A DNA stretch of 64,000 nt from Nageia nagi (GCA_050084985.1 JBITNC010000001.1:174840001-174904000); one strand, 5' to 3'. Numbered from the stretch's first letter, positions 24,362 through 36,480 are shown. Program-made: numbers and translations. The notes: generated from the letters alone by a model not told the origin.

Positions 24362-25469
24362 TATACTATTCATTTATGGAGATCTATATCTTCTTCTAGA
24401 GCATGCTAGAAGATTGTTGGAAAAGGTTGTAGATTTTCGCTAAACACCTAACAATTACATCTTATGATCATTGTAGCCCATGAAATTGTGTCTCTGCAAC
24501 CTTTTTAAAAAATTCACTTTTTACTTTTCCTTCAATCATTGAAATCCATAAGACTATATTGCATCATGCACCATGTTAAATAATTCTTAGATCATGAACC
24601 TGTATTTGTAACATGCATCATTGAAGACCATGAATATATGTTACAAAGTTTGGTTTAGATAAGATATCTTCAAAGGGATATACTTGAAGATTTACTTGAT
24701 TTATTTGAATAAGAAATAAAAATGGTTATTAAAAAAATAGAAAATATAAGAAACATAATAAACATAGAGATATTTTCTATCTTGTCAATAAATTTAAGAA
24801 AATCTTCTAGTATCTCTCCTTTGTAGATATATTCTAGATGGTATCAATTGCATCCTATGATCATTGCAATCCATGAAACTATGTCTCTACAACCTTTTTA
24901 AAAAAAAAAATTTGTAATTTTCCTTCAATCATTAGAGTCCATGAGACTGTGTTGCATCATGTACTTCAAATTTGATATTTTTTAAATAGTTATTATTTTG
25001 GTTAAATTAAAATTGATTATGATTTTGTTGGAAACTATGATGTATTTTAGCAACTATGGATTGGATATGGTTGCAATATTTTGTATTGATTAAGTAAGTT
25101 AAAATATATGTAGGTGATAACATATAAATTGAATCTAATAGCAAGAATACTTTGAATTATGAGCTTGGAAATGCTTTGGTCAAGGATCCTAATGATGCTT
25201 TTTCCAATGAGGCTTATTGATTCTTTTCCCAATGATGTTGATAATGCTCCCCTCAATGAATAAGGTAAGTATATTACATAATAATTTTGCTAGTGATGTT
25301 GGTTACTTGCTAAGATGTATGGAGTGAAGTTTGATGCTATATATTTATTATCTTGGTTCAAAAATTTTGATTTTTTACTCGATATTTTTACACTATGAAA
25401 TTAATCCTTTTTCAGCCTCAAACCTTTATAAATGGGTTTAAAAAAATAAGTATACTCATTTATAGATGG
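24362..25469. repeat. Non-coding DNA with a ~400-bp-spaced direct repeat
   Basis: About 120 bases at 24,448-24,575 recur at 24,847-24,967; both contain ATGATCATTG, TCTCT.CAACCTTTTTAAAAAA and TTTTCCTTCAATCATT. Parts resemble the 255-bp tandem unit left of Tat-1, suggesting Tat-1 inserted into an older repeat array. The rest shows no gene. Confidence 0.6.
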
Positions 25470-26842
25470 GTTCTTCAGATACCATCAAGTTCATATCAAG
25501 AAATAATATTGACCAAAAAAAATATTTACTATTGAATGGGGATCATTCATGTACAATGTAATACCATTCATAATTAACAATGCACCAACAATATTATTTT
25601 ATATAATTATTCAAGCATTTAAAGATTTTATCCATGACATTTTGGAGGTATACCTTGATGAATAGGTTATATATAGGATGATGAAGAACCATATCTAAGC
25701 ACTATAACTTATGTTTGAAAGATGAAGGTAACTTCATATATAAGTTAACTTTAAAAAGTGCTTATTTTCTACACCATAGTACTCTTAAATATATCACCAC
25801 CTAAAATTGTTAAAGAAATAAAAAATATTCTTAGGGTCAATAAGATACTATAGGAAGTTTATTAAAAACTATGCAACCTTAGTCGCTCCCATCGATGACT
25901 TAACCAATAAAAATAAATCCTCTTATTGGTCCCCATAATACTAGGATAATTTTGAATTATTAAAACAAAAACTATCAAAATCCTCAATAGTAATCTATCC
26001 TAATTGGTCTAAATAATTTCATATTCATGTAGATGTTAGTATTCAAGTAATCAATGTACTACTTGCTCAACCTGGCAAAGGGAATATTGATCATCCTCTC
26101 TACTTTTCTAGTAGGAAAATAGTCAATGCAAATAAGAATTACATAGTAATAGAATAAGAAGCCTTTTCCATTGTATATGCACTCCAAAAAAATTTGACAA
26201 TATCTATTGACAACAACTTTCATTTTTTTCATAGACTTGAAGCTCTACATTATCTCTTAAATAAACTAGTTATACAAGGAAGGATTTTTCTTGTGTTTAC
26301 TATTAATATTCCAATAATTCTAATTTGAATTCATATTAAAACTAAGAAATTTAAATTCAATCCCAAATATGCTATCAAGAATTAATAATGGAGAGATGTC
26401 CAATATTGGTAATAATTTCCCTAGAGCATATTTATTCTGAGTTGAAGAAATCCCAAATGATTTGGAAGAAATAGCAACCTTTTTAAGTTCAATCCAATTC
26501 TCAGAAGGACTATCAACTAAAGAATAATAAAAACTATTGATCAAAGCAATTTCATATACTCTTATATTTGGATAAATTTATAAAATCATTATTGATGAGG
26601 TGATCCATCGTGTAACACTCCCTTATGAATGCGAAGACATCCTAAAAGAATAACATGATTGACTAGTCCATGGATATTTTGATGGAGATCTCACTAGCAA
26701 GAAATTTCTACAAGGTGGGCCATGGTTGCCTACATTATATCATGATACACACCTCTACATAAAAAGTTATGATATTTTCCCAAGAATTGGTTGACCATAT
26801 GCACATGATGAATTACCCCTTCAACCAATTCTACCTTTACTT
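25470..26842 (+). pseudogene. pol: Gyp-C pol, left part: reverse transcriptase, RNase H, integrase zinc region
   Basis: Ty3-gypsy polyprotein on plus, starting abruptly near DGFFRYHQVHIKK; gag, protease and 5' LTR are missing. The polymerase box reads YLDE (YLDD expected). RNase H follows from about 25,840: KFYRKFIKNYATLVAPIDDL, FHIHVDVSIQVINVLLAQ, HPLYFSSRKIVNANKNY and AFSIVYALQK. From about 26,600 comes the integrase N-terminal region, VHGYFDGDLTSKKF and GPWLPTLYHDTHLY, equivalent to the His-Cys zinc region. The frame then reads LQPILPLL and stops exactly at the CACTA-1 left terminus, resuming at 61,365. Several stops precede this, so the gene was decaying as well as interrupted. Confidence 0.87.
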
Positions 26843-26855
26843 CACTACTACATTT
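26840..26855. repeat. CACTA-1 left terminal inverted repeat with CTT target duplication
   Basis: CTT (26,840-26,842) then CACTACTACATTT. Beyond 13 bases the two ends diverge (left continues ATCGGGTTTTGCATC). Confidence 0.95.
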
Positions 26856-26859
26856 ATCG

Positions 26860-27410
26860 GGTTTTGCATCATATGATGCGTCAATTTGTAGTGTTATTTT
26901 TTTAAATTTAGTAAAAAAATTTGATGCATCACTTGATGCTAAGGGTATTGTCAACCAATATGTCATTTTTTTGTCAACCTATATACAATTTGGCATTAAA
27001 TAAAACATTAAACTCCATCGCTTTTATTGGTAATTCCAAATGCTTCATATGTCAATTATACATTAAATAAAACATCAATTCAAGATGCATAACATGTCTT
27101 TTTAGGCATCATTTAGAGACATCTAAAGCATCAATATTACAATAAATAAAATATCAATTTAAGAAACTATATGCACCTTGTGTTGCATCAATATTAGACA
27201 CACAATGCATCAATTAACACGTTACATTCCACCATATTTATCATCATTTAAAGATGTGTTTTGTGTCATGTTATGCATCAATGATAGATTCCTAAAGCAT
27301 CAATAAAATGTTAATTATTATATGCTTAAAGTGTCATGAGATGATGTTTAAAGCATAAATAATGTGTTAATTAAAACATCATGTCAAGCATCAATTACAT
27401 TATTTAAAAA
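26860..27410. repeat. CACTA-1 left subterminal repeats
   Basis: Ten or more copies of a motif around AGCATCAAT / GATGCATCA, spaced a few tens of bases apart. They are equivalent to the subterminal repeats at 61,020-61,345 and 10,180-10,730. In En/Spm the transposon-coded TNPA protein binds subterminal motifs; whether the local second ORF does this is inference. Confidence 0.8.
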
Positions 27411-27879
27411 TATATATATATTTAGCACTTTTTAATTTAGCTTTTTTTTATTAAATTCAAAATACATTAAATTGGATGTAATTTTAATTTAATGTAAATT
27501 AATTTAATATAATTTAATTTAATGTAAATTAAATGTAATATAGTACAATTAGTTACAATAAAAAATTGAATTATGACAAATTAATAAATAAATATAATTT
27601 AAAAATAATAAAATTGAAACTTAACACTCTTTAAAAACAAGTATTAAAAATCATCATAATGAAAATGAAACTTAAAACACATTAAAAACAAGTAATATAG
27701 CTCATTCATTATAAAATTGAAACTTAAAACACATTAAAAATAAGTATATAACAAACATTCATAATTTTAAAATAACAAGGTTTCTCAATTATCAATAGTA
27801 ATCAAATGAGAATGTATACAATCTCACACAACAAAAAATATCTCATGAATAACACATCTATGCTAATAACCTAAATCAT
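27411..27879. other. AT-rich spacer, no gene
   Basis: Low-complexity ATTTAATTTAATGTAAATTAA stretches, matched in inverse by 9,900-10,180 of CACTA-2. Confidence 0.6.
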
Positions 27880-29418
27880 TTACTCACTATCACCATGCCT
27901 AGTATACTCATCATCATTATGCCTATAGTCATCGAAATCTCTCTATCATCATCATCAACATCCATGTTGGTGATTTACCACTTCTTCAGCTAACCCTCAT
28001 ATTCACCTTAAGGATGACCCTCCTCACCTTGAAAAGAATAATTAAATAAATATTAGTAAACAAGAAAAAATTAAAAAAGTTATGCATCAATATCAAATAA
28101 TATAAATAATTAAAAAGCATGTAAAATATTACTTACAATCTCAATCACTATCTTCAATTCTAGTGCTTGAAAACCATGTTTAAGGGTATATTTCACTTAC
28201 TCTTTTGAACGATATCTACCATATTTTTCATACTACAAAACTACATATTTAATTAATTAATATTTTTAATATATAACTATTTAATTTAAAATATTAAATA
28301 AATAATTAAATCCCTATTTTTCTCAATTTGCCTGACTTATGTGTATAACCCATGGACAATGTGCTATATTAGGTATGCACAACTTTTTCATCTGTGGATT
28401 CTCTACATGCTTTCTCCTTCTCCACTTTCCTCACCAAGCTCTTCCACATTTTTTATTAATATCAATATGCCTACTTCCTTTACGCTTATTTTTAGGAAGG
28501 TTTTTTATTTATCTTCTGACCTTATCCCTCCTCCAACTTAAATTATTTCCCATTTGCTTCAATTCCCAATCTACATTCCATCCTTCACCAAATTCCTTTT
28601 TAAGAATATCTATCACTCTTTGTTTTCATGGAAAATCCATAAATTTTTAGAAAATTAAGTAAAAGTACTATTAATAATAATCTATAAAAAATCATATATA
28701 CCTGTAGCATTTTGTGTTCTCCACTGATGATCTAATTTGAGATCAAACTAATGGAAAGTGCATTTTCTAAGAGTATCATAAAAAATGTGCTGAAGAAATT
28801 TTGACAATATTAGTAAATTAATATATTTCAAAATAAATATATATTTTTTAAAATCAATTCTTACCATTCTAGCCTTTAATAACTACATCCTTTTCATCCA
28901 CTTTAATTTCAATATCATTACTTCCCTTACATGTCATAACCCTAGCGTCTTGATTGACTTTCAATTTTGAATATGCAATTATAATACTTACATTATCTAA
29001 TTTATTGAATGTAAAATTTAATTAATAAAAGGTAATTTCAATCATTTTTAAAAAAATTAACAAATCAAAAAATTTTACCACCCTTTGGTAATGAGCCCGA
29101 TGATGATGATGCAACAACATTAGTACTAGGCCTAGACGGCCCAATACCTGAAGTTCCAATTCCCATTTATCTATTAATTTATCTTTCTAATTCACACCTA
29201 TCCATCCATTGTGTGGTCATTTTAAACAATTTGGCCACTATCTTACTCTATAAATAAGATAAAGAAATAAATTTAGTTTTCCTTTTGAAATGAATATTAT
29301 TAAATAAAATATGAATAAATTATATTTATAAATAAATGCTTTCTAAACCCTTCTTGTGTTTTGTTCTCTTTGGAGGTTTTTGTTTCTTGCCTCTTCTTTT
29401 ATCTCCATTATTAACCAT
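27880..29418 (-). pseudogene. CACTA second ORF, copy in CACTA-1 (unidentified family)
   Basis: Homologue of the gene at 8,210-9,729, in inverse orientation. It starts MVNNGDKRRGKKQKPPK (ATG complement at 29,416-29,418). It continues with a Ser-rich exon (GIGPSRPSTNVVASSSSGS near 29,100-29,150), then TCKGSNDIEIKVDEKDVVIK (about 28,860-28,945) and CTFH*FD with TAG at 28,748-28,750, the same codon as in CACTA-2. It ends DFDDYRHNDDEYTRHGDSE at 27,880. The basic start, the central DIEIK motif and the acidic DFDD..YTRH end are the conserved parts. It is transcribed outward, towards the left terminus, away from the transposase gene. Function unknown; its place suggests the TNPA-like partner of the transposase. 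Several stops and frameshifts. Confidence 0.65.
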
Positions 29419-29689
29419 GATAATCATTAAATATAGATAATAATAAAAAATATTATTAGTATAAAAAAATATATATTAAAATTATGGTTAATTTTTATTT
29501 ATTAAACTCAAATGTAAAACTTTAAAACCTTAAAAAATATTAATGGAATATTATAAGGTGTGGAAGATTATTATAGCATTTTGCATGATCATTTGAATTT
29601 TGATTTCATAGTTTTTATTGTTGTTACTAAGTGAATCTTTTCATGTTTAATTTTCTTAGTAGACTTATAGGATATTTGTATAAAATATT
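29419..29689. other. Spacer between second ORF and array (possible promoter region)
   Basis: AT-rich; its first ~100 bases match 8,100-8,210 of CACTA-2 in inverse, including ATACTAATAATATTTTTTATTAT just upstream of the start codon. Conservation suggests the promoter or leader of the second ORF, but no element is proven. Confidence 0.4.
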
Positions 29690-30088
29690 AACCCTAAATG
29701 TTTCAAACCCCTAACCTTTAAACCCTAATTATAATCCTTTAAACATAACTCCTAAACCCTAACCCCTAACCCAAATATAAACTCTTAATACTTAAACCCT
29801 AAATATAACCCCTTAAATCTTAATCCCTAAACCCTAACCCCAAGAGCTAACACCTAACCATAACCCCTAACCTTTAAATCCTAATTGTAACCCTTAAACC
29901 CTAACCTTAACCCTTAAATCCTAACCATAACCCTTAAACCTTAACTTTTAACCCAAACCCTTAGCCCTTAAAACCTAATCCCCAACCCTTACATCCTAAC
30001 CCTTAACTCCAAAATTAACCCTTAAACCCTAAATATTAATCCTTGACTTCCCACCCTAACCATAAAACTTAAAATCTTAATCCTTAAT
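29690..30088 (-). repeat. Telomere-like array alpha, left part (CCCTAAA orientation)
   Basis: Degenerate CCCTAAA/CCCTTAA variants with the C-rich strand on plus. Interrupted by LTR-3 at 30,089 and continued at 35,486. Confidence 0.9.
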
Positions 30089-31253
30089 TGTAAGGATCCA
30101 AACAAAAACATAAGTGCAATTAAGCAAATTCAATTTAATAAACCCTAACATCTGGCCTAGGACATCCAAATTAAATTATAATAATATAAATATGCTAATA
30201 TTTGGCTATAATTAGCAGTTATCAACTAACACAAGGTCACAATGCTAACGTTTGGCTCATACTAATACATACATGCAAAAGTAATACAATGATGCCAATA
30301 GACAAGCATGTACAACACAAATATGAGATTCAAAGGCCCAAAAGTTGTATAGAAGATATGAATGTAATAATAATACAATACCAAGCTCCCAAACTTGTAT
30401 GTTAGCATCTAAGGAGCCAATGAGAGAAAATCATGTATCCTTAATGTTAGATAGACAAGTAAAACCATGGGATAGCCTCACTCCCTCAAAACCTGAATCC
30501 TCTCCATTGAAGGAGCCCTCCTTTGATCTTGGCAACCAACTAAATGGTAGAAGCTCAACCTCAAAATACCACCAGATGGATAAGGGTGCTACATCAATGT
30601 CATATAAAATCAAGATCCCTAAGCTTGATAACACTTGTAGATGCTACACCTAAGGGATTTCTTAGAGCTACTAAGACTTATGTCCATAGGAAAATATCAA
30701 TATATAATAGTATAATTAGGTATATCAAATAATGAGGTTCCATTACCTCTTTTTACACTCAACTTTGTATAGATCTCACCTACGAGTCATCACTCAACTC
30801 CTTAAATACAACATTGACCTCTTAGAGATCCAATATGCCCAATATGAGGGCATAAAATGCCATTAATTCTAATATGGGGATCTAGGCATAACATGCATGC
30901 CCAACATGGGTTTAAGAGTTATGCATGGGATCTAGGTATCATAATGGGCTAATGTGGGGGTCTAGCAGCCTCCCTAAGGTTGGCACATACATACAAGTGC
31001 TCATCCATTTATCTAAGTGTAAAACAGAACTTGGGATTCCCATAATCAACATATGGATCTCCAAGTATAATAAAACACCAAATCTATGCTTGGGAGGGGG
31101 ACATTCCACTTGGGGCTCATAATGGGGTCCACCAACCTATTAAGTCTTCTATACCAAGCTACAACTTGAAAGTACAATGCAATAATAAAATATATTATAA
31201 AGGGAAATCTATTAGATTCCATAATTAAATTCAATGATGCAAGGTAGACATCA
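30089..31253 (-). repeat. LTR-3 3' LTR
   Basis: Matches 34,333-35,485 throughout, with many substitutions, so the insertion is old. Shared landmarks: AGCAAATTCAATT near the start, CATACATGCAAAAGTAAT-like, CATGGGATCTAGGT-like and AATAAAATATATTATAAAGGGA near the end. The flanking polypurine tract is the complement of 31,257-31,270. Confidence 0.9.
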
Positions 31254-31599
31254 TAAAGCCTCCCCTCTTGAATTGCTTTCCCTCAATTAATAATGGAAGA
31301 CTATAGCATATTATCTTCCAAGAACCCTTCATTTTGATGGTCATGGTCTTCCATGGTGGAATGCAACTTCAATACCCTCTATCTAGGATGGTAGCATGAT
31401 ACAGATTACTAAAGCCTCATATTTATACATCAATGTAGCATGAAAAGAATCTAGTTTATTGCGATTATAAATCATCACCAATTGCTTTATGGTTTTCCTC
31501 TATACAAATGTGGTTGTATTTGTACCTTTGTAGGTATGTAACTACAAAACCTTCAAGTAAATCATGGGTAATTTTATATAAGCAGAGCCCTTGTTCTAT

Positions 31600-32130
31600 A
31601 GATAAGATCAAACCTCCAAGCTCAACATGGGGTTCCAAACTCTCCCATCACTCTATGAGAGATCCCAAACTCCTCCCCCTTCCAATGTGGGATACCAAGC
31701 TGCTAGTTGGCTAAACATCATGAATGCATACCTTCCCAGGTCCAATGTGAGGTAATAGAGCTCCCCTAGGATTAACATCCCACTCCTTAGCTTAGCAATG
31801 CTCCATGAGGATAATACAACCTCTCTCATGCCCAATGTTGGATGACCATCCTATATGAGGCTCAACATGGGGTGCCTAGCCTCTTTAAGGCTCAATGTGA
31901 GATGCCCAACCCCTTTGAAGTTCAATTTAGGGTGCCTAGATCCTCCAAATCCCCATGTGAAGTGTTGAGCCTCTCCAAGGCTCAACATGGAGTGACCCAT
32001 ATCCAAAGAACAACATGAGAGATATTGCCTCCCCAAGGCCCAATGTGCAATATAGAAGGTAGTCTAAGCCTAATGTAGCCCCTCCAATCTCTCTAGAATG
32101 CAATGTGGGGTATGGGAGCTCCCCAATTCT
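31600..32130 (-). repeat. ~30-bp minisatellite in LTR-3
   Basis: Imperfect tandem units of about 29-31 bases of the form GGCTCAACATGGGGTGCC followed by TAGCCTCTTTAA. The best run is 31,858-31,990. It is GC-richer than its surroundings. The same motif family recurs in the LTRs (about 30,880-31,120 and 35,080-35,360). It lies where pol would be expected. Confidence 0.75.
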
Positions 32131-32149
32131 CCTCTTCTCATATCATATC

Positions 32150-34319
32150 CCTTCCTCATCCAAAATGGCCGCATGTTTTGCTTCCTCCTTCTAGCACCAC
32201 TCAATTACCTCTAGATGCTTATTATCCACTTGTGGATAATCATCTTGAATTCCCTACAATGTATGGGTCTTACCATTGATCTCAAAACTCATAATGAGTT
32301 TTTGATAATTGGTGTGAATATCTACTAAATCAAATAACCATTACACACCCAAATTAATATGAGGATTTCCCTTTGAGGGATAGACATAGAAATGCTCCCT
32401 CATCATAAAACTCTACAACCTTACTTCAAACCTCTCAACAATGTGGTCCATAAGCATGAGTTTTTTGTTGGCATTGAAAACTCTAAATCCTTCAAACCCT
32501 TTGGCCTTCAAACTCTTCTTTTTTATAAAGCATGCATTGATGAAGTTATTATATGCTCTTGGATTGATCAAAATCATTACATCCTATCCACCTACTTACC
32601 CCACAACCTTCAATGTGAGGTACTTCTTCACCCCATGTAGTGAAGTAATCATTCTCCCTAATGTGCCCTCTACCCTTGATGACTCTTGATATAGGATTTC
32701 CATGCCAAGATCCAAATTTGAATCATTTGATTCATCCTTCAAAAATACCTCATGTAATGGACCTATCCTTTTCCTTGAAAATGGTGTCCTGGCTCCCAAG
32801 TCTTCTTACAGTAGAAGCACTTGCCTTCCTCCCTTAATTTCCTCCATGTTGTTGCATCTAACTGGTTTACTCAAGGTTTAGGGAATGGTTTTCCTTGCTA
32901 GGCCCCTCCTTATCAGTAAAGGACTTCTATGTAATTGTCCCCTTATAAGTTATCCCTCCTTTAGTGGATTTCATAGTCAAATCTAGATCATATGTGATCT
33001 AGATGATGTCATCAAGGCTCCTAGGTGAGGATACCTTGACCATGCCTTGCAATGGCTCCATCAAACCCTCTATAAAGAGGAATATCAATCCCTCCTTTTT
33101 AATATCATGGATCACAACTACACTCTTTTAGAACTCTAACACATATTCATCCAATACTCCTTATTACCTCAATGATGTTAGATTTTAGAAGTAGTCAATT
33201 TCCCTCTTCTAGTCAAACCTCTTAACCAACTACCTAGCAAACTCATCAAAAGAGGTGATGAGTGAGTAATATTGGCTAATCATCCCATGTTACTACCACT
33301 CTAGGGAATCACCCTCAAAAGTAAAGACATAAATTGAATAGCATCCTCCTCCACCATGTTTAGACTCAAGGTGAAGTAAGCCTATAGCTGGTGCAACCAT
33401 GCCTTAGCAATTATTTACTTCTTATCATACATATGTACTTGCATCTTGTTTATTTTCTACCATAGGTCTCTCTTATCATCCCACAAGCTGCTAGGAGTGT
33501 GTGGACCATATGAACTATCCCCTTCAAACCTAATATGTCCAAGTAATTGTTGAAGTTTACATCTCTCTTTAATCTTAGATCTAACATGGAATACTCCTTG
33601 AAAATGTTATTCAGCTTCAATGGGCTAGGAACCCTATTCTTTATTTCCTCCCTAGACTTCTTTACAAATATGGGCTTTGACAATTTGGGTATGATGGGTT
33701 GTTCCCCTATCCTACAAATGTCCTCCTCTAGGTACTTCCCTAGGAGAGGATTAGTACCTTGTGGTATTCAATGTGAATGGGATCTCAAGAATGTGAGTAC
33801 TATATGACCCATAGATCCATGATGAGTAGACTCTTGTTCTATCTAACTATGAGATCTCCTCATGATTAGCTCTCTATCTACCCTATCCTCCTCATGTGGC
33901 TCTTCTCTATCATCTTGAATAGGGCATGGGGGGCTAATTTTCCTCTCAAGATCCTCATGAACTCACATATGCCTATTCAACTATCATTGCATAATGGTGA
34001 TGGATTTAGTCATATTATTGATGGTTGAAATGAGCTCATTGAAATTTTTCTTAGGTGTGGAATCCTAAATAAAAGTTGAGCTTCTCCTCCCAATTACCCT
34101 AGATCTCTCCATTGATGCATCTTCTTCCTCTTTGAATGCTCCCTCATTTGATGCTTTGTTCATCCATGATCGAGAATCCTCCTCTTGGAATACCTTAGAA
34201 GGTATCTCTTTAGTATGTGACTTTTTATTTTTCCTTACAAATGCCATCTCTCTTTGAGTGTTGGATCTAGTATAATAATGATATATTGTAAGTCTCATAC
34301 ATAGGCTGGCCAAATCCAA
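32150..34319 (-). pseudogene. gag: LTR-3 gag-protease (broken)
   Basis: It starts MDLASLCMRLTIYHYY (34,319), with a charged coil-prone stretch KVFQEEDSRSWMNKASN. A capsid region follows, broken by many stops. A zinc knuckle at about 32,780-32,840 reads KCFYCKKTWEPGHHF, lacking its last Cys. A retroviral-type protease remnant at about 32,150-32,690 reads ITSLHGVKKYLTLKVVG, NDFDQSKSIYNNFI, EGFRVFNANKKLMLMDH, EHFYVYPSKGNPHINLGV and a C-terminal SFEINGKTHTL. The catalytic motif has lost its Gly. The knuckle-protease wording is that of chromovirus-like gypsy polyproteins. The absence of pol makes this a gag-only derivative, dependent on a partner. Confidence 0.75.
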
Positions 34320-35485
34320 GATCTAATACCACTGTAAGGATCCAAACATAAACTCAAGTACAATTAAGCAAATTCAATTCAATAAATAATAACATCTAGC
34401 CTAGGAAATCAAATCAAACCCTAATAATGCAAATATCTAGCAATAATTAATAATTATTAACTAACAAAAGCTCATGATGCCAACTTATGGCTCATACTAA
34501 TACACACATGCAAAAGTAATCCAATGATACCAATAGACAAGTATGCATAGTATAAATATGAGATCCAAAGGCCTAATGGTTATATATAAGATATGAATGT
34601 AATAACAATACAATACCAAGCTTCCATAGCTATATGTTGGACTCCAAGGAGCCAAATAGGGTATATCATGTATACTCAATGTTGTATAGACAAGTAGAAC
34701 CATGGGACAACTTTGCTCCCTCAAAACTTGAATCCTCTTCACTGAAGGATCCCTCCTCTAATCTTGGTGACCAACTGAATGGTAGAATCTCAACCTTAAA
34801 ATACCATTGATGGGAAAGGGTGTTGTACCAATTTCATAGACAATCAAGATCCTTAAGCCTAATAGCCCTCCTAGATGTTGCACCTAGGGGATTGCTTAGT
34901 ACTAATAATACTTATTTCCATAGGATGGTATTAAGAGATAATAATATAATTAGGTATATCCAACAATGAGGTTCCAATGCCTCCTTATACATTTAACTTT
35001 ATCTAGACCTCACCTAAAAGTCATCACTCGATTAGTTATATCCAAGGTTAGTCTCCTAGGGACCCATTATGCCCAACATAGGGGCTTGAAGTACCATTAA
35101 CACTAATGTGGAGGTCTGGGAGTGCCATGCATGTCCAACATAGGTCTAAGAGCCATGTGTGGGATCTAGGTGTCATAATGGGCCAACATGGGGATCTAGA
35201 AGTCTCTCCAAGGTTGGTGCATAAATACAAGTGATCATCCATCCATCTAAATATAAAATAAACCTTAGATTCCCATAATCAAGATTAGGATCTCTAAGTA
35301 TAATAAAATATCTAATATAGGCTTGGGAGGGAGACATCCCACATAGGGCTCATAGTGGGGTCCATAGATCCATTAAGTCTTATATCCCAAGCTACAACTT
35401 GAAAGTGTAATGCAATAATAAAATATATTATAAAGGGAATCTATTGGATTTCATAATTAATTATAATGATGCAAGGGGGACATCA
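34316..35485 (-). repeat. LTR-3 5' LTR and primer-binding site
   Basis: The LTR (34,333-35,485) reads TGATGTCC..CTTACA on minus. One base later TGGTATTAGATCTTGG (complement of 34,316-34,331) matches the initiator-Met tRNA primer consensus at most positions. Confidence 0.88.
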
Positions 35486-36240
35486 CATTAACCCTAAACA
35501 CTAACCTCAAACCCTAAGATTCTAAACACTAACCTCAAACTCTAAGATCCTAAACACTAACCTCAAACCCTAAGACCCTAATCTTTAACCCAAATCCAAA
35601 CCCCTAATGCTTAAATCCTCACCCCCTAACCTAAACCTTTAACATTTACCCCTAATTATAACCCTTAAATCCTAATCATAACCATAACTTTAAACCTTAA
35701 CCCTTAAACCATAACCATAATGCTTAAATCCTAACCATATCCCTTAAACCCTAACCCTAACCCTTAAATCCTAACCATAATCCTTAAACCCTAACTTTTA
35801 ACCTAAACCCAAACCCTTAACCTTTAAACCATAACCCCTAACCCTTAACACCTAACTCCAAACTTAACCCTAAACCTTAAATATTAATCCTTGACTTTCC
35901 ACCCTAACCATAAAACCCTAAATATTAATCCTTAACCTTAAACATTAACCTCAAATCCTAAGATCCTAAACACTAACCTCAAACCATCTAACCCCCTTAA
36001 AACCTAACTTATAAACCCTAATTTTTTAAACCTAAATCTCTAAACTTTAAAACATAATTGTAACCCTTAACCCTTAAAACCTAACCCGTAAACCTTAACC
36101 TTTAACCCAAACCCAAACTCTTAACCTTTAAACCCTAACTCAAACCCTTAAACCTTAACCCCTAACCTTAACTCAAACCTAAAACCCTTAAACCCTAACC
36201 CTTTAACTTAAACTCCTAACCTAGATTATATGTTTAAAAT
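35486..36240 (-). repeat. Telomere-like array alpha, right part
   Basis: CCCTAAA/CCTTAAA variants plus a local CACTAACCTCAAACCCTAAG unit repeated several times at 35,490-35,580. Continuous with 29,690-30,088 once LTR-3 is removed. Confidence 0.9.
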
Positions 36241-36480
36241 TTAAAATTTAAATTTATAATAAATTATATGTTTAAAATTTAAAATTATATTATAAATTAT
36301 TTTAAGATTATAATAAATTATATGTATAAAATTTTAAATTATGTTCTAAATTATTTTAAAATTTAAAATTATATTATAAATTAAATTCAAAGTTAAGTTA
36401 AAATTTAATTTAAATTAAGTTTAAATTCAAATTAAATGTTTAAAATAAAGTTAAAATTTAAGTTAAAATTATAAATTAAT
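36225..36480. repeat. AT-rich block shared with CACTA-2 array
   Basis: The complement matches the AT-rich blocks at 5,487-5,700 and 6,100-6,280 (ACATATAATTTATTAT, TAATTTATAATATAATTTTAA). It shows that array and AT block belong together in both transposon copies. Confidence 0.75.

Larger units (their letters stand above)
30089..35485 (-). mobile_element. LTR retrotransposon 'LTR-3' (gag-protease only)
   Basis: Direct repeats 30,089-31,253 and 34,333-35,485, both TGTAAGGATCC..GACATCA on plus, are LTRs. The minus strand is sense: the primer site TGGTATTAGATCTTGG (complement of 34,316-34,331) follows the right-hand LTR, and AAGAGGGGAGGC precedes the left-hand one. The 3.1-kb interior has a gypsy gag with zinc knuckle, a protease remnant and a 30-bp minisatellite, but no reverse transcriptase or integrase. 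It lies in the middle of telomere-like array alpha. The flanks do not show a clean 5-bp duplication (TTAAT / CATTA). Confidence 0.9.

Noticed and set aside
28339-28650. Plus-strand open frames of 103 and 66 codons
   Set aside because: They are antisense to the CACTA second ORF and have low-complexity Ser/Leu/Phe composition.
31851-32036. A repetitive small protein on the minus strand
   Set aside because: The frame is produced by the 30-bp minisatellite.
30084-35490. A 5-bp target duplication for LTR-3
   Set aside because: TTAAT on the left and CATTA on the right do not match convincingly; the flanks are similar only because both are telomere-like repeats.
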